In this document: piece by piece, positions 1-11,943 of the stretch
Layout of the letters: the number at the start of each line of letters is the position of its first letter
How positions within the stretch are numbered: the first letter of the stretch is position 1
Assembly (NCBI GenBank): GCA_003049465.1
Contig: PYSS01000125.1
Location: 47,562 to 111,561 of the forward strand
Direction of reading: 5' to 3'
From: Magnaporthiopsis rhizophila
Lineage: Eukaryota; Ascomycota; Sordariomycetes; Magnaporthales; Magnaporthaceae
Length of the DNA stretch: 64,000 bases
Made by a program: the position numbers and the translations under genes
The notes under the pieces: generated by a model
The model's input: the letters and a program-made list of their open reading frames with translations, nothing else
The model's database searches: none
Told to the model about the DNA's origin: nothing

Positions 1-2221
1 CCAGCCCGGCCAGGCCGTTCAGCAATTGCCTCTTTCTCGCTGGCGGGTGCGGCATCTGTCGACCCGCGGCGGCGGAAGGGTAATCTCGCTTCGCCGCAAT
101 GCAGCAGCTTTTGGGGAGCACGGGCCATGTTGCATAGCACTGCCCAGATGCCTGCCGGATCCAGCAAAAGGAGGGGCTGGACGGGGTGAGGGGCCTTCAC
201 ACAGACGTGGAGCGTCAAAGCGGCCCGTTTTCGTCCCAATCAACCCCCTCAGTTGCAGGTCTAAAATACCGGGACCTGATGGGGTTCTCAGGTGGGACAA
301 GCAAACACGATGCCAAGACTGAAACCGCGAGGGGTTGGACGCGGGGATGGGGGAGGGCAGTGCCAGAACACGGGAGCAAGGCGATTGAGTTCGGATCGCA
401 CCTGTGACTGTCGACAGCGCGACGGTATCACTGGTAGCCTGTTGTGATCAGCAGCGCCTCGTCGGCACCAGCGGCAGCTTGTATGCAACATTCGGCGGAG
501 GCGTTCTCATCCTCGGACTGAGCAGCAGGGCAAAAAGAAAAAGGAGTGAGAGCCAAAAGGACACTTTCCTTTCTTTTTTCTTTTTTAGCACCTCACTTGC
601 AGGTTCTGTGCCTGGTTCCTGCAGGAGGTGTGGTGGGGCCCAAGGCCGACAAGACCAGTCGGGGAGAGGCACAGACGCCGAGGTGGATGTGGAAAAAGAC
701 GCGAGGCCGTGGGACCTGCATCGGACGCCGGACCTCCACTTTTCTTTTTCCCTCGTCCGATGCCAGGAAAGCGACGGCGGCACAGCAGGTGGTTACGAAA
801 AGGGCCCCCGCCTTCGCCGCTGGTGGTGCGGTAAGGTTGCGCGCTAGGGCGCCAACTGAATCAGCAGCGTCGTGGTGTGCGGCCTTTTTTTGGCTGCTGC
901 CCCCTGGTTTCGTGTTTTTTGCGCGCGCGCCAGCAGCAGCAACCATCGTTCCAGCCAACCGCCAAGTTCAATAGTCGACAGTATGCTCTCTTGGCATGGC
1001 ACCCCCGCCCGTAGGCTCTCGTCTGACGTTGGCCCGGCTTGTTCGTCTGAACGGGTGGGAGATCGAAGCTGGCTCATAGGCGGCCCGCCAGCTTTGCTGC
1101 TGCAAGGACGAGCAGGACGCGGCTGGCTGGTCGAAGATGGTAGACGGACAGACAATGGTAGCATGACGAAATTCCAGCGACGACAGTGAGCACAGGTGAT
1201 CGATCCGTTTGGTGATCCGGTGTCTTCTTTGCTCCCTTGCCTTGCGCCTTTGTTTGCTTCTTTTCCCCCTTTGACTTGCGTTTGTTTCCGTCTGAATGCG
1301 TGCCTGTCAGTGCTGCCCCACAGCTGTCCTGTGCGTAAGCTGATGAAGTGCAGCTTGCGGCTCTGATTGGCTGGGTATACTCGTCGTACCTGCATCCACT
1401 TTCCTGTTTTGTCTGACCCCGACGGTCGTAGCCGCGTCGCCCTGGATTTTCGGCTGACTGAACTGGACTCCCCTGGGCTGAAGGAGCGGGCCTTTTGGAC
1501 TTTGGACGACGGGGCAGTTCGTTCCTTCCCTGCAGCAGTCAGGCGGGGAGGGATGGAGTTCCTGCCTGTTCTGCTACCTTCATCCCGGCGGTGGATCCAC
1601 GCCCCTTGCATCCCACATGGATTGGAAGGGTCGATCCTGCCCGACCTTCTCTTAAGGGCTGCCGTCCTCGCGCCCTGTCACTCGTTTGCCACTTTCTTCC
1701 CCTACCACCACCCCGCCCTTGCCTTTTGTCCTTTTCCTCACGGCCGCCAGTCTCGGCCACGCGTCAATACAGCCTCCTCGGCCCTCGTGTCGTTCCCTGT
1801 TGTCAAGCACGCACCACTCCTTTCGCGTCTTTGATAGAACGCCTCTCTTTTTTTCTTGCCTCCACTCGACTCCCTTGAGTTGACTCCCAGTCACTTGTTT
1901 TCTTCTTCGCCTGGTGTCACTTCGGGACGGAAGCCATATTTAGAAGTCCTTCGAGACTCTTTCCCGTGGCCCGCCTCTTTCACATTCCTTTCACTTCGGG
2001 ATTCACTCGAGCCTTGCGCTGGCACTGCACTACTTTCCTTAACCGCACCTCAAAGCGAACAAAGCAAGCCCAACAAAGCAATCAGCTCGATCGCCACCAC
2101 CAGACCGCAACCGTTCCAGCACGCATTGGGTGCGATAAGTACCGGCAAGTCCGCATCGGGCAGGGACCCTCGTTCCTTCTGGAATTCTCGATCGACTTTA
2201 CACCCAACGCACAACATCACC
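1..2221. other. 5' intergenic region and pyrimidine-rich leader of the GH128 gene
   Basis: I see no supportable gene here. Open frames on both strands (for example 844-1611 on the minus strand) have arginine/serine-rich, low-information translations with no domain. From about 1650 to 2220 the plus strand is rich in C and T, typical of a fungal promoter and 5' leader. The GH128 reading frame is open upstream to about 1856 but has no in-frame ATG before 2222. Confidence 0.6.
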
Positions 2222-3544
2222 ATGTTTTCCAAGATGCAACTTTTCGCCTCGGCCCTGCTGGCCTCCGAGGCTGCCGCTCTCGTCGTTGCCCACCACAGGC
2301 ACGGACATCACGGACACCGGCCCTACAAGAGGGAGCTCGTCTACGAGCACACCGACGTTGTTGTCGAGACTGTCTGGGTTACCAAGACCGTCTACGACGG
2401 CGAACCGGATCCCGGCACCACCGCCACCAGCCCGTCGGTCTTCAAGGCTGTTCCCGCCACAAAGTCCACGACTTCCAGCTCTACTACCTCGGCGCCTGCG
2501 CCCCCGCCGCCTCCTCCCCCGCCGCCGGCCCCTACTTCAACTCCTGCGGCTGCGGCTCCTCCCCCGCCGCCGGCCCATACTTCAACTCCTGCGGCTGCGG
2601 CTCCCCCGCCGCCTCCTCCGGCTGATGTCAATGTTCAGAACAAGCCTTCTCCGCCCGCAGCTGCGTCAACACCGCCGGCACCTCCTCCGCCTCCGCCTGC
2701 CCAGTCGCAGCCGGCGCCCCCTCCGCCTCCGCCCGCCCAGTCACAGCCGGCACCTGCCGACAAGCCCAACAACAACAACAACAACAACAACAACAACTCG
2801 GGTGGTTCCGCCTCGGCTCCTGCTCCCGGCGGCAACAAGCGTGGCATGTCGTACAACGACGCCTCTCTCACGGCTCCCTTCCTCGGTGCCGGTAACAAGG
2901 TCAGCTGGGCCTACAACTGGGGCCAGCGGCCCGACGGCCTGAACGCAGCCGGCGTTGACTACGTGCCCATGCTCTGGGGACCCATCGACATGCACACCAG
3001 CACCTGGAAGAAGAATGCCGAGGATGCGCTCAACAAGGGTGCCAAGGCCCTGCTATCGTTCAATGAGTGCGACTTCCCCTCGCAGTGCAACAAGTCACCC
3101 GCCGAGGCCGCTGCCGCGCACATACAGTGGATGAACCCTTATGCTCCGCGCGCTGCTGTCTCGGCGCCGGCCATCACCAACAGCAACATCAAGGGCCAGG
3201 GTCTCGACTGGCTCCGCGATTGGGTCCGTGCCTGCAACGGCCAGTGCGAGTTCGCCTTCTGCGCTGCCCACTGGTACTCGCCGCCCGACCCGGCCGATCT
3301 GCTCGGCCACCTGGACAAGGTTCACGAGATCTGCGGGGGCAAGCCAGTCTGGCTGACCGAGTTCGCTCCCATCAGCGGCGACAAGGTCAAGTTCCTAAAA
3401 GATGTCATGAAGGAGCTCGACACCAACCCCAAGTACAGCTACGTCCAGCGCTACGCCTACTTTATGGTTGGTGTTGGCGAAGACAAGCTTCTGTCTGCTC
3501 CTGCCACCATGAACGCCGTCGGCCAGGCCTTTGGCTACCAGTAA
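2222..3544 (+). CDS. Secreted GH128-family glycoside hydrolase (Asl1-like glucan hydrolase) with Pro-rich linker
   Basis: The protein is 440 aa from a single exon. An N-terminal signal peptide (about residues 1-20) is followed by a His-rich stretch (HHRHGHHGHR, 24-33) and a KR pair at 36-37 that could be a Kex2 site. A long Ser/Thr/Pro/Ala linker (about 80-180) with several proline runs ends in ten asparagines (183-192). The catalytic domain (about 208-440) has the GH128/Asl1 pattern: KRGMSYND at its start, VSWAYNW, PMLWG, FNECD with the expected acid/base E282, and VWLTEFA with the expected nucleophile E380. Fungal members cleave or bind beta-1,3-glucan; S. pombe Asl1 acts at the cell wall. 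The ATG at 2222 lies in the context CATCACCATG and is the first in-frame ATG. The linker suggests wall tethering or crossing. Substrate specificity is inferred from the family. Confidence 0.93.
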   Translation: MFSKMQLFASALLASEAAALVVAHHRHGHHGHRPYKRELVYEHTDVVVETVWVTKTVYDGEPDPGTTATSPSVFKAVPATKSTTSSSTTSAPAPPPPPPPPPAPTSTPAAAAPPPPPAHTSTPAAAAPPPPPPADVNVQNKPSPPAAASTPPAPPPPPPAQSQPAPPPPPPAQSQPAPADKPNNNNNNNNNNSGGSASAPAPGGNKRGMSYNDASLTAPFLGAGNKVSWAYNWGQRPDGLNAAGVDYVPMLWGPIDMHTSTWKKNAEDALNKGAKALLSFNECDFPSQCNKSPAEAAAAHIQWMNPYAPRAAVSAPAITNSNIKGQGLDWLRDWVRACNGQCEFAFCAAHWYSPPDPADLLGHLDKVHEICGGKPVWLTEFAPISGDKVKFLKDVMKELDTNPKYSYVQRYAYFMVGVGEDKLLSAPATMNAVGQAFGYQ

Positions 3545-4768
3545 AGGGGCCAGCTTCTCTTGCTTTTTCTTTTTCAACACCCGTTTCGCGTACTCTTCTC
3601 GCGTTCGCTGTATTACCACCACTAGGGATCACTGGGATATTTTTCTTGTTTCTATCGGAAAAGAAGGCGGTTCAGGATGTAAGGCGCGGCATCTGGGAGG
3701 CACACAAAAATAACCGCCACGGTTTTTACGACTTCTCTTCATCTTGTACATATTCACCCAAGGGAAAGTGACGATTTACTTTCCGACCTTTTCAAGTCCT
3801 TGTGGACATCTCTCTCCAAGACGGATCATCTTTGGTTGGAAGTTCAACCCAGCCTGCGTTGCATTATCGACCAATAAAGAAAGATTTGAGAGCACTGCCG
3901 ATTGCCTTTTGCAAAGTGAATGACCGGTATGGAATTGTGGCTGCTTTTGCCGAGTGTTTTAGCCGTTCCATTTATTTGCACATGGCCCGGCGCACCAGTC
4001 TGTCAGATTAAGGCCATGTGGCATTCGGGACCTTGCATGGCGGTTGCGGGAGCCGCCACTAGGGCTGATTTGAATTTAACCGTTGATAAGAGCCGCGTCA
4101 ACATTGTGCATTTTAATCCAGGACGCGAGATGGCGGCACTACATTCCGAATTGCAATCCTCGTACACTGCTGTCAGATGCTCTGTTTCCTCGGACGCAAA
4201 AGGGACGGCTCTTGGTGGGAGCCTTGCTCCGGTCGAACGGGGAATAAGAAAGACGTTGGAAATCCATTCGTGCGAGAGATGGTGCTGTAACAGCGGGCGG
4301 GCATCCCTCAACGCACAGCCTCGCCCATCCTGATTTCCTCCTCGGTGGATCGGCTGTAAGGACGCTTGACCCTGAGACACGGGCAGCGAACGCTTCGAGG
4401 CTCGTGCCGTCTTGCTGAGGATGGGATGGGTACCTTACCCTTACCTACCTACCTTGGTAGGTGTCTGGTGTGTGTCCCACGGCCGTGTGCGCGTTCCTCC
4501 GGGAGCTGGGAATTCATGGGTATGTCAAAGCAGGACAGGAGCTTGGCCGATTGGAAGGAGAGCCTCCCTCTCGTCAGCGCTGCAATATCACTGAGCGGAC
4601 ATCACGTCGCCGGCATCGCCGTAAAGGGTGTCTTGCCTCGCGAGGACCCGTCGCTCGCGTCGAAATAACAGCGGAGAAAAAAGTGCTTTTGAAACACCGA
4701 CCCGGTACAGAAAAAAATGTTTCTTTCGCTTCCATGCTTGAACCCTCGTCTTCTCCTTTCCGTTCGGC

Positions 4769-4846
4769 TTTTTTTTTCCTTTTTTTTTTTCCTTTTTTTT
4801 TCCTTTTTTTTTTCCTTTTTTTTTCCTTTTTTTTTTTTCCTTTTTT

Positions 4847-4928
<82 letters not shown>

Positions 4929-4982
4929 CCTTTTTTTTTTTCCTTTTTTTTTTCCTTTTTTTTTCCTTTTTTTTTTTTTCTC
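4769..4982 (+). repeat. Homopyrimidine mirror repeat, about 214 nt
   Basis: The plus strand is C/T only. A central T37 run (4866-4902) is flanked on both sides by single C residues separating T11-12 runs (at 4852, 4865 and 4903, 4916), then on both sides by CC doublets separating T9-T12 runs. The order of single C then CC is mirrored about the centre, so the tract is a near-mirror repeat capable in principle of intramolecular triplex (H-DNA). Exact run lengths in an assembly of such a tract may be unreliable. Confidence 0.85.
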
Positions 4983-5439
4983 TAACCCTTCGAGTTTCTT
5001 CCCCATTGTATCACCCATGGAGACATATAGGATCTTGTTGCCTTCCACTCTTTGTTTTGCCGTCGTTGGCCGCATATGCAGCTTTTCAGGGCCGGCGTCT
5101 AACACAATTTTCGTATCCAAACAGAACCGGGATCGCCCGTGACGGACTCGCATAAACGCAGCCCAACAGGGTGCTTTTCGGTTGGATATCTAGCCCTAGC
5201 AATAAAAGCAAGATGAGCTGCTGCATTTCGCAGCTCGAACATAAAAGAAAGGACGTTAAAAAAAAAGCCATACACCGCAAAACTCGGTTCGTTGCTCAAC
5301 ATGGCTTCTCTCTGCTCGTATGTTTTACAAGAGAAAAAACACAAAAAACAAAAAGCTCACTGTCGCTTCGGGGCGACAGCTACGAAACCTCCCAAACCGG
5401 GATGTTTACTCCGAGTCGGCTGGAAAATCCGACGTTAAA

Positions 5440-5550
5440 CCCCAACCGGGGCTCGAACCGGCAGCCCAAGCGGCTAACGTAGCGGAGTACAGGTAGGGTC
5501 CCGGTGTCGACTCGACCCATTCTCATAACCGCTACACCAACTTGGCCCTC
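5440..5550 (-). other. tRNA-like / structured RNA candidate with nested hairpin
   Basis: On the minus strand there is a perfect A-box-like TGGTGTAGCGG and, about 70 nt downstream, a B-box-like GGTTCGAGCCC, the internal promoter elements of RNA polymerase III genes. Between them lies a nested inverted repeat: GTAGCGG (5479-5485) pairs with CCGCTAC (5529-5535), and GGGTC (5496-5500) pairs with GACCC (5514-5518), leaving symmetrical 10-nt internal loops. I could not fold a canonical cloverleaf: D-stem and T-stem positions mismatch and only about 4 of 7 acceptor pairs form. It may be a tRNA pseudogene, a tRNA-derived element or another Pol III RNA. Confidence 0.3.
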
Positions 5551-6222
5551 CGCTGTTCGATGTCTACAGTAGGCAGGAGCATGTATATAAGGCCTGTGCC
5601 GTCGTGGCAGAGACGGCAGGAGCGACTGTGCAGCCGCGGCCCCACACGCAGCCTCGTGCCGATTCCCGCTACCCGCCTACCGGGTAGATTGGTGGTCAAG
5701 GTGCGGCCGGGAAATCGAAGCTCGGCTAGAAAACGATGGGTAGGGATATGGAAGCGCCCAGAAGGAAGCAAAAACAAGAAGAAATACTGCTTAGGACAGA
5801 GGAAGCAGAGCAGCCACAAAGTGCCGCTTGGCTTTCCCAACCGTCCATAAAGCTGCCCATGCGAGGATATTGATGGTGTTTGTCCGTTGCGTCTTTAGGT
5901 ATTCGGGAAGCCAAGCACCGGGAGGCATTTCCGTCTTTCGGCCGGCTGATGAGTGCAGGGAAGAAAGCGAATCGATCGTGGCGTCGTCGAACGGGGTTGA
6001 CCGGGTGGCACCGCCGCCCATCCGACATCGCCACCGACTGCCGCCCAGGTCTGTTGCTTTCCATTGGCCTCCGCCTGTCGGGCCAGGTCCTTCTTCTCCT
6101 CGCCGCCGTCGCTGCTGCTGCTGTTGCTACTACTATCAGCCTTCACGGGCACACGGACTCGGTCCTCGCTATCACCGGCGTCACCGTCTAGTTTCTCGTC
6201 CGTGATAGCTCTTGTTGTCGCC

Positions 6223-6251
6223 AAAAAAAAAAAAAAAAAAAAAAAAAAAAA
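6223..6251 (+). repeat. A29 homopolymer
   Basis: This is an uninterrupted run of 29 A. It is one of many long A or T runs in the window and may be assembly-length uncertain. Confidence 0.9.
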
Positions 6252-8817
6252 CAGAGCTGTCAAGCAGCGATCCGCCAACGTCGTCGAATGAGTCCGTCTT
6301 GGAAGCCCATCCTGTGCAGCGTCGCCTGCATGTCACGCAGCTCATCGTCCATCAGTGACAGCCTCCACATCACGGCCCGGGAAGTGCGGGCTTCTGGCTG
6401 CCACTCGGTTGTCTACTGGCGGCGGACGGCGCCCTCTTCTGTCTGAAACATACCCCGCAGTTCCAGGATGTGAAGCACAGCCCAGCCCGGCTCTCTGTTC
6501 AGCGTCATGACTATAGATATGCTGATTTACGCTGATGGCGAGGATATAGCATGAGCCGATAGAGGTCTTGGTTATCACGGTGCGGAAGTCTTGTCGGCGG
6601 CGTTCCAGCGGCGTTTCGGAAGGAACAGAAGGCCTCACGAACAACCCAGCGGTAAAACCCGTAGCGCGAGCTCTGCGCGTGAGCCTCGGCGCTCGGGTCT
6701 CAGATGCACACGACTGCAAGACGCTAGGTAGGCACCTAGCAGGGGTATTAGAAACAATACGGTAGATGGATGTTGGCCGTGACGTCAAAAGATATCAGAG
6801 GTACCATGGCCTTCCTCTCCAGCCCAACGTAGCACACGCCGTCGTCGACGCGCCGATGCGGTTAACAGGGTTAGGACATAATAATAAACTAAATAGAGTA
6901 TCGATCCCACACGGGTTGGGAAGATAGCCTAGATCGCGCACGCCGCTTTCCGCCCAGCCCACCTCTGGTGATCTAAACCTTCTCGACCAAAAACAGTAAA
7001 GAAACATCTTGAAATCGACACAGAAGCGGAAGCAAGCACAGGGCCGTGGCCGATACGAGGGACAGCACCACGCTAGCCATGGACCCGGCCTAGAATCCCC
7101 GGCTGGTGCAGAGCGGCCGACAATATTGGTGCTGGCAATGCCGCCGGCGAGTCCCGTATCATCGGCACGGGGGGAGCGTCTAGCTGCAGACGGCTGCTAT
7201 GGTCCCATAGGGTGTAAGGGAAGGTGGTATGGGTGCTGTCGTGACGCACTGTATCTGGTGCTGGAGCTCCCGAGCGCGAGGCAGGTACCTAGGTAGGTAG
7301 TAGACTAATCACAGGAAGGAGAAATCGAACGCAGAGCCGTCTGCCACAGGTACACAGACAGAAAACAACGCATCCGTCACTTGCCGTCCCTCGGATCCTG
7401 ATGCTTTCTACCCTTTTCGGCGCCTGGGAGGAAAAGGACGCCAGTAGAAACCCACAAGGCTACCCTACCTACCACGTACCTACCTGCCACCATGCGGGAC
7501 GCGTTACCGCAGCCGTGACCGCGACCGGCCAGCCGGCCCCGGTCTCCCATCAGCCATTTTTGGGCCCCCCGTCCGTGTCCAGTACCATCCCGGCCCGAGA
7601 AGCCCGTGTAGCAGAAGCCATGGATTTTGCCGTTCCGGGACGCCCTACCTCGCCTGTTGTCGTCCTACTCTATTTGTGGATGGTACACATGCTGTATGGA
7701 GGGGCTGCTGGGATTCAACAAAAGCGAGGCCATGATCTGCACAGGATCAATCACTCGCCTTCCGTGCGTCAACTTCCAACTCCAGCAGGCCAACACATCA
7801 CTTCATCATTATCAAATGCACGTTTCAAAGATTCGGCGGCGCAGTGCTTGTCGATTAGGCGAGCCATCAGCCTGAAAGCTATCCTCTTCCTTCCGTGCGT
7901 GGACGTTAGGTCTTCAGTATCGCCTCGGTTCGTCCTGCCCGCCCTCTTTCTCTCGGATAGATCCTCCGTTGACTCACGGCTTACACCCCACATCTTCTAC
8001 TTGCTGTCATATCGTCCGTTCGCTCGCCCCGTCACGCCGTGATCCATCAACACCTGTGCGCCATCTCCTTGGCGGGTCCAACCCTATCCAATCAACCCCC
8101 AACACCTCTTATATACCTCGATAGCCCTAATATCGCCTATCTCCACCCGCCCACCCAGCTTGGTAGAAATAAATGACAAAAGCTGATGCATCGATATATC
8201 CCACAGCAAAATAATGGAAGAAAGAAGGAAAAGAAAGGAAAAAAGGAAAAAGAAAGAAAACGAAATCTCTGCTGGGCAGAAAAGGCCAATAGAACCGTAG
8301 GAAAGAATGATCCAGAATCGGGAATGACAGTGGCCAGCCTCGGGCGGCTCGTTGACCTGACTCTTGAATATAGAGTATTAACACAGGTACGGTGAGAAGT
8401 GTAGAATGATCTTTGGAAGAACAAAGAAACGCCACGCAATGCTTTCCATGCTGGCTCTTCAGTGGAACTCAGCATAATGGCCACTCGCTTAGGCCACGAA
8501 TAAGGCATACAAACGACGGAAGGAAGAGAAAACGGTGAGCCAGGTTGTCCCAACCTGGATGGGGCAGACGGCGCGAGGTGATTTCGTCTTTTTGGCGGCC
8601 GCAGTATCGGTGGTGAATAGGAAGGGAAAAGGGTGCATCGATCTTCGTCACGGTCATTCTTAGGCTCCGTATTCATGACCGAAAGTTGTTATCTCGCTCG
8701 CTCGGGACATTGAAAAAGAAAACCCGTCCAGGGGCATCATTAACAGGTTCGTGAGAATGCAGAAGCGCTGCACTTGAACGACGCAAGTGTGCTGGAAGTA
8801 ACGAGAAGAAAGGAACA

Positions 8818-10631
8818 TCAATGCGCTGCGCTAGAGTCCGGTGGTGCCCTCCCGGCCTGCGGAGGGGACTGAGTCCGTGTCCGTATCCGGAACTTCTCAC
8901 GGAGGCGCAGCGTCAGGCGCGACGTCCTGCTGCGCTCCTCGTCATCGTTGGCATCACCGCCTGAGACGCGCGACTCGTGCCGGTACCGCCTCAGCACCTC
9001 GATGCGCTCTTCGACCGTTGCATTCCGTAACCTGCTGAGGTCAAAGAGTCTTGATGTCCGGCGGCTGTGCCGTGGGGGTGACGACGTCGCGCTGCCGTCG
9101 TGCTCGGGGTCAGGCCCCAGGGGTGGGGATAACTGTGCGCCGTCCGGGTTCGTCTCATCTGTGTGCGGCTGCAGGTCAAGTCGGCTGTCGAGCAAAATCG
9201 TGAGACGATCAGCAGATGTCCATGACAAGGAATGGCGTGGGGCTGTACATAAGCATCCAATGAACTCACCATAGCGGGCACGTGCCCGAGACATTGATCA
9301 ACCATGGGTCGATGCACGGAGGGTGGAACTTGTGGTCGCAAGGCAATACCCGCACGTCCTCGCCAACCGTGAAGTCGTCGGTGCAGATTGAGCAGCCGAG
9401 GTGCTCGTCGCCAACCGGTTCCGCCGGCTCAGCCACTGCCGCAGGTATCTCCAAAGTGGCTGCGGCTGCGGCTGCATCACCAGCTGGTACCCGGGACTCC
9501 CTGGTCGCGCTGTTGTTGCCCGACGGCACGGCCTCGGCGTCCTCGGGGATGGTGGAGAGGTGGTGTACCTGCAACGTGTTTTCGGTCCCGCCCTTGCGTT
9601 TCCTCTGCTGCTCTGTGTCCTCCATCTCGAGGGCCGGGTCGGGTTTTGCGGTACCTGCCGGGGCACCGAATTTGACGATGGGCAGTGTGTCCAGCACGGC
9701 TCGTGCGATCCCCTTGGCCCTGCTCTGACTTGGTCTGCCGCCGTACCCAGCTCGTGGGCCGTACCGGTCCGGATATCGGTGGGCGCGCACAGCGCCGGCG
9801 CCGATGATTATGAGGAACATCAGGGTGATGAGGCCCGTGATGCTGTAGAGGATGCTCATCGCGATGGCCGAGTTGCTGCCGCTACCGCTGGGCAATCCAT
9901 CCGGGCCCGGGTTCGTCGCGTTCCCCACGATGGTGGCTTGGACCCAGCCGTTCCCCGAGGTGGTCATGTTGAGCGTCTCGATCGCCTCGCTCACGTCGGT
10001 CATGGTGAAGATGGACTTGTACGGCATGGCGTCGTTGAGTCCATTAAGGCCGCAGCAGTTGTTCCGGGTGCTGTAGAGCAGGATGGCGACCGGCCTGTTC
10101 TCCATGAGCTTGCTCAGCATCATCCCGGAGGTGATGAACGAGTCGTTCCGGCGGTCACAGCTCAGGTATGCCACAGCCGGGTTCGAGATGCCGTTGTACG
10201 TCGTTTCGGTTACGACCGCCATAGGGCCGTGTATACGGATTGTCTGCGTCACGAAAGTCGCCAGCTGGTCAGCAAAGGAGATATTGGTGAAGCGGCGGGC
10301 CGCGAAGAGACTTGTCCAACGCAACACACAGCCACTACCGGCCACCAACGCAAGCCCCGACAGGCCCGTCCAGGAATTGATCGGCTCGTCTCACCCCTCG
10401 TTCGTTTTCGGTGCGATCCAGGCCGGCGTTCACGGTGAATGGCACGATATCGTAAGTCAGAGACACTCCGCCGCTGGGTGCCGAGATCTGCAGCGTCATG
10501 GCCGACTCCTTCTGCCGTGGTGGAACGTTGTCGAGCGGGAAGGTCCGCAGTTGCTGGTCCTGCTGGGCCGAGACCGAGAGGGCGACTGCTATTAGGGCGG
10601 GCCATAATCGTCTAGGCGATAGTGAGGCCAT
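8818..10631 (-). CDS. Membrane-anchored RING-H2 E3 ubiquitin ligase
   Basis: Three exons: 10631-10395, 10264-9270, 9184-8818; about 532 aa. A signal peptide (about 1-22) leads into a lumenal or extracellular region with N-glycosylation-type sites. A single membrane span (AIAMSILYSITGLITLMF...) follows, then a cytosolic tail with a RING-H2 finger: CSIC, LPCDHKFHPPC, then CPLCRLDL. The second junction is certain because splicing GTGAGT at 9269 to CAG at 9185 completes the last RING cysteine codon (TG|C). The first junction is less sure: donor GTGAGA at 10394 is clear, but only the acceptor at 10266-10265 keeps frame among those I could test. This is the architecture of lumenal-domain/TM/RING ligases that ubiquitinate membrane or endosomal cargo. 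The substrate is unknown. The ATG at 10631 has a good context (AAGATGGCC). Confidence 0.86.
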
Positions 10632-11911
10632 CTTGCCAGTTGCCGGCGACGGTCGACGTCGTCACGGCAGGCTCGGCTCTCTATTCCTGCTCTCTCTCGC
10701 CCTCGCGGCTCTTTGCTCTCGGAGCTGAGCCAATTTGTGATGCCCTCGGTGTCGGATGGGCGGGAGAAGGAGGGTGGAGAAAACACGGAAACGAGAGTGA
10801 TGGGCGCGAGCGGGCAGGATAAGGTAGTGGGTGACAAGGAAAAAAAAAAAAAAGAGTCGGGGAGGGGCGGCAGGGGTCAGGTTTGGAATCGGATGTTTTT
10901 TTCTTTCTTTTGTTTTTTGTTTTTGCCTTGAGTGCTGGGATTCCTGTCCAGCAGGGGCGGCCGAGAAAGATCCGGGGCGGTTTCGAGATAGGTGGGCGGC
11001 AGCTGAATGCAAGGCTCCTCCTCCGCATGCCTGCTTCGGGCAACTGGGGCAGGGGGACACGATCGATGGACGTTTGTTGCGTGAGAAAAAGCCCGCAAGA
11101 CCAGGAGAAGTGTTTGGCTGGAAGTGAAGCTGGAAGTTGAGCTGCGCGCCTGGGCTGCTCCCTCCCAGCCAGGCGGACAGCTCAGGATGCGGAGGGGAGG
11201 GGTCGGAGTCAGGCCGGTGGAGGATGTGGAGGAGGATGCAACAGCAGGCACGGGAAAGCCGGCAGGGGCGATGCAGGGTTGCAAGGGATCGACGGCCCAA
11301 ACGGGACTGGTGAGAGGCGCTGGTGGATCGCCGAATCGGGCAGTTGGATGCAACCGACACACGTCAAATCGCTCTTTCTCCGACTGTCCGTGCTGTCTCA
11401 ACTGATGGTACGGCGATTGGGCAATCTTGAATCTTTGCTGCGCCTGGTCTAGCGGCAACGTTGGAGGAAGAGGGAGGGAGGGAAGAAAAAAAAACAAAAA
11501 AACAGTCCTGCCATGTCCCCCTAGCAGAAAAAAAAAATGCAGACATCAGGCTCGAGGCAAGGTCAGCAAACAAAAGCCAAGCGTGGATTGATGGGCAAGT
11601 TCCGAGACACAACTGAGCCGCATTGATGGCTGCAAGGCTCACCCTCTGAGACGTCAAGCCTGTTTTAGCGCCTCATCTTGGTTAATGCGGGCCCCTCCGC
11701 ACCACGCTGCCGGCGCCGCGGGAAGTCGCCAGTGCTACGCAGAAAGAAACCCTGCACTAGGGCCTGGGGTTGGCCTTGGCAGGCGTTCCAAATCGCTGTC
11801 TGCGACTGACAATGAGGAGACACTTCATCGTCAACCTATGGAGGCTGGAAGCACATCCAACCAACACAAACAAACACACATGCGATGTGATACGCGCCGG
11901 CAACACCAGCA

Positions 11912-11943
11912 CATGGCGCACATGGCGCACATGGCGCACATGG
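11912..11943 (+). repeat. CATGGCGCA tandem repeat (3.6 copies)
   Basis: Three exact 9-bp units CATGGCGCA are followed by a partial fourth (CATGG). The period is a multiple of three but it lies outside any supported gene. Confidence 0.9.

Larger units (their letters stand above)
3545..8817. other. Intergenic region, low-complexity tracts, no supportable gene
   Basis: This 5.3-kb stretch holds the 3' region of the GH128 gene, a homopyrimidine mirror repeat (4769-4982), a tRNA-like hairpin block (5440-5550), an A29 run (6223-6251) and several TACCTACC-type motifs (4441, 7283, 7461). Open frames up to 213 codons (7401-8042, plus) have no recognisable domain and start within repeats. I see nothing else. 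Confidence 0.5.

Noticed and set aside
844..1611. 255-codon minus-strand open frame
   Set aside because: Arg/Ser-rich with no domain, no splice context and no support. It lies in GC-rich DNA, where long chance frames are common.
4461..5153. Overlapping frames rich in poly-Phe (plus) and poly-Lys (minus)
   Set aside because: They are translations of the homopyrimidine tract and have no other content.
7401..8042. 213-codon plus-strand open frame
   Set aside because: Begins in the TACC repeat zone, has no recognisable motif, and its composition drifts with the underlying DNA.
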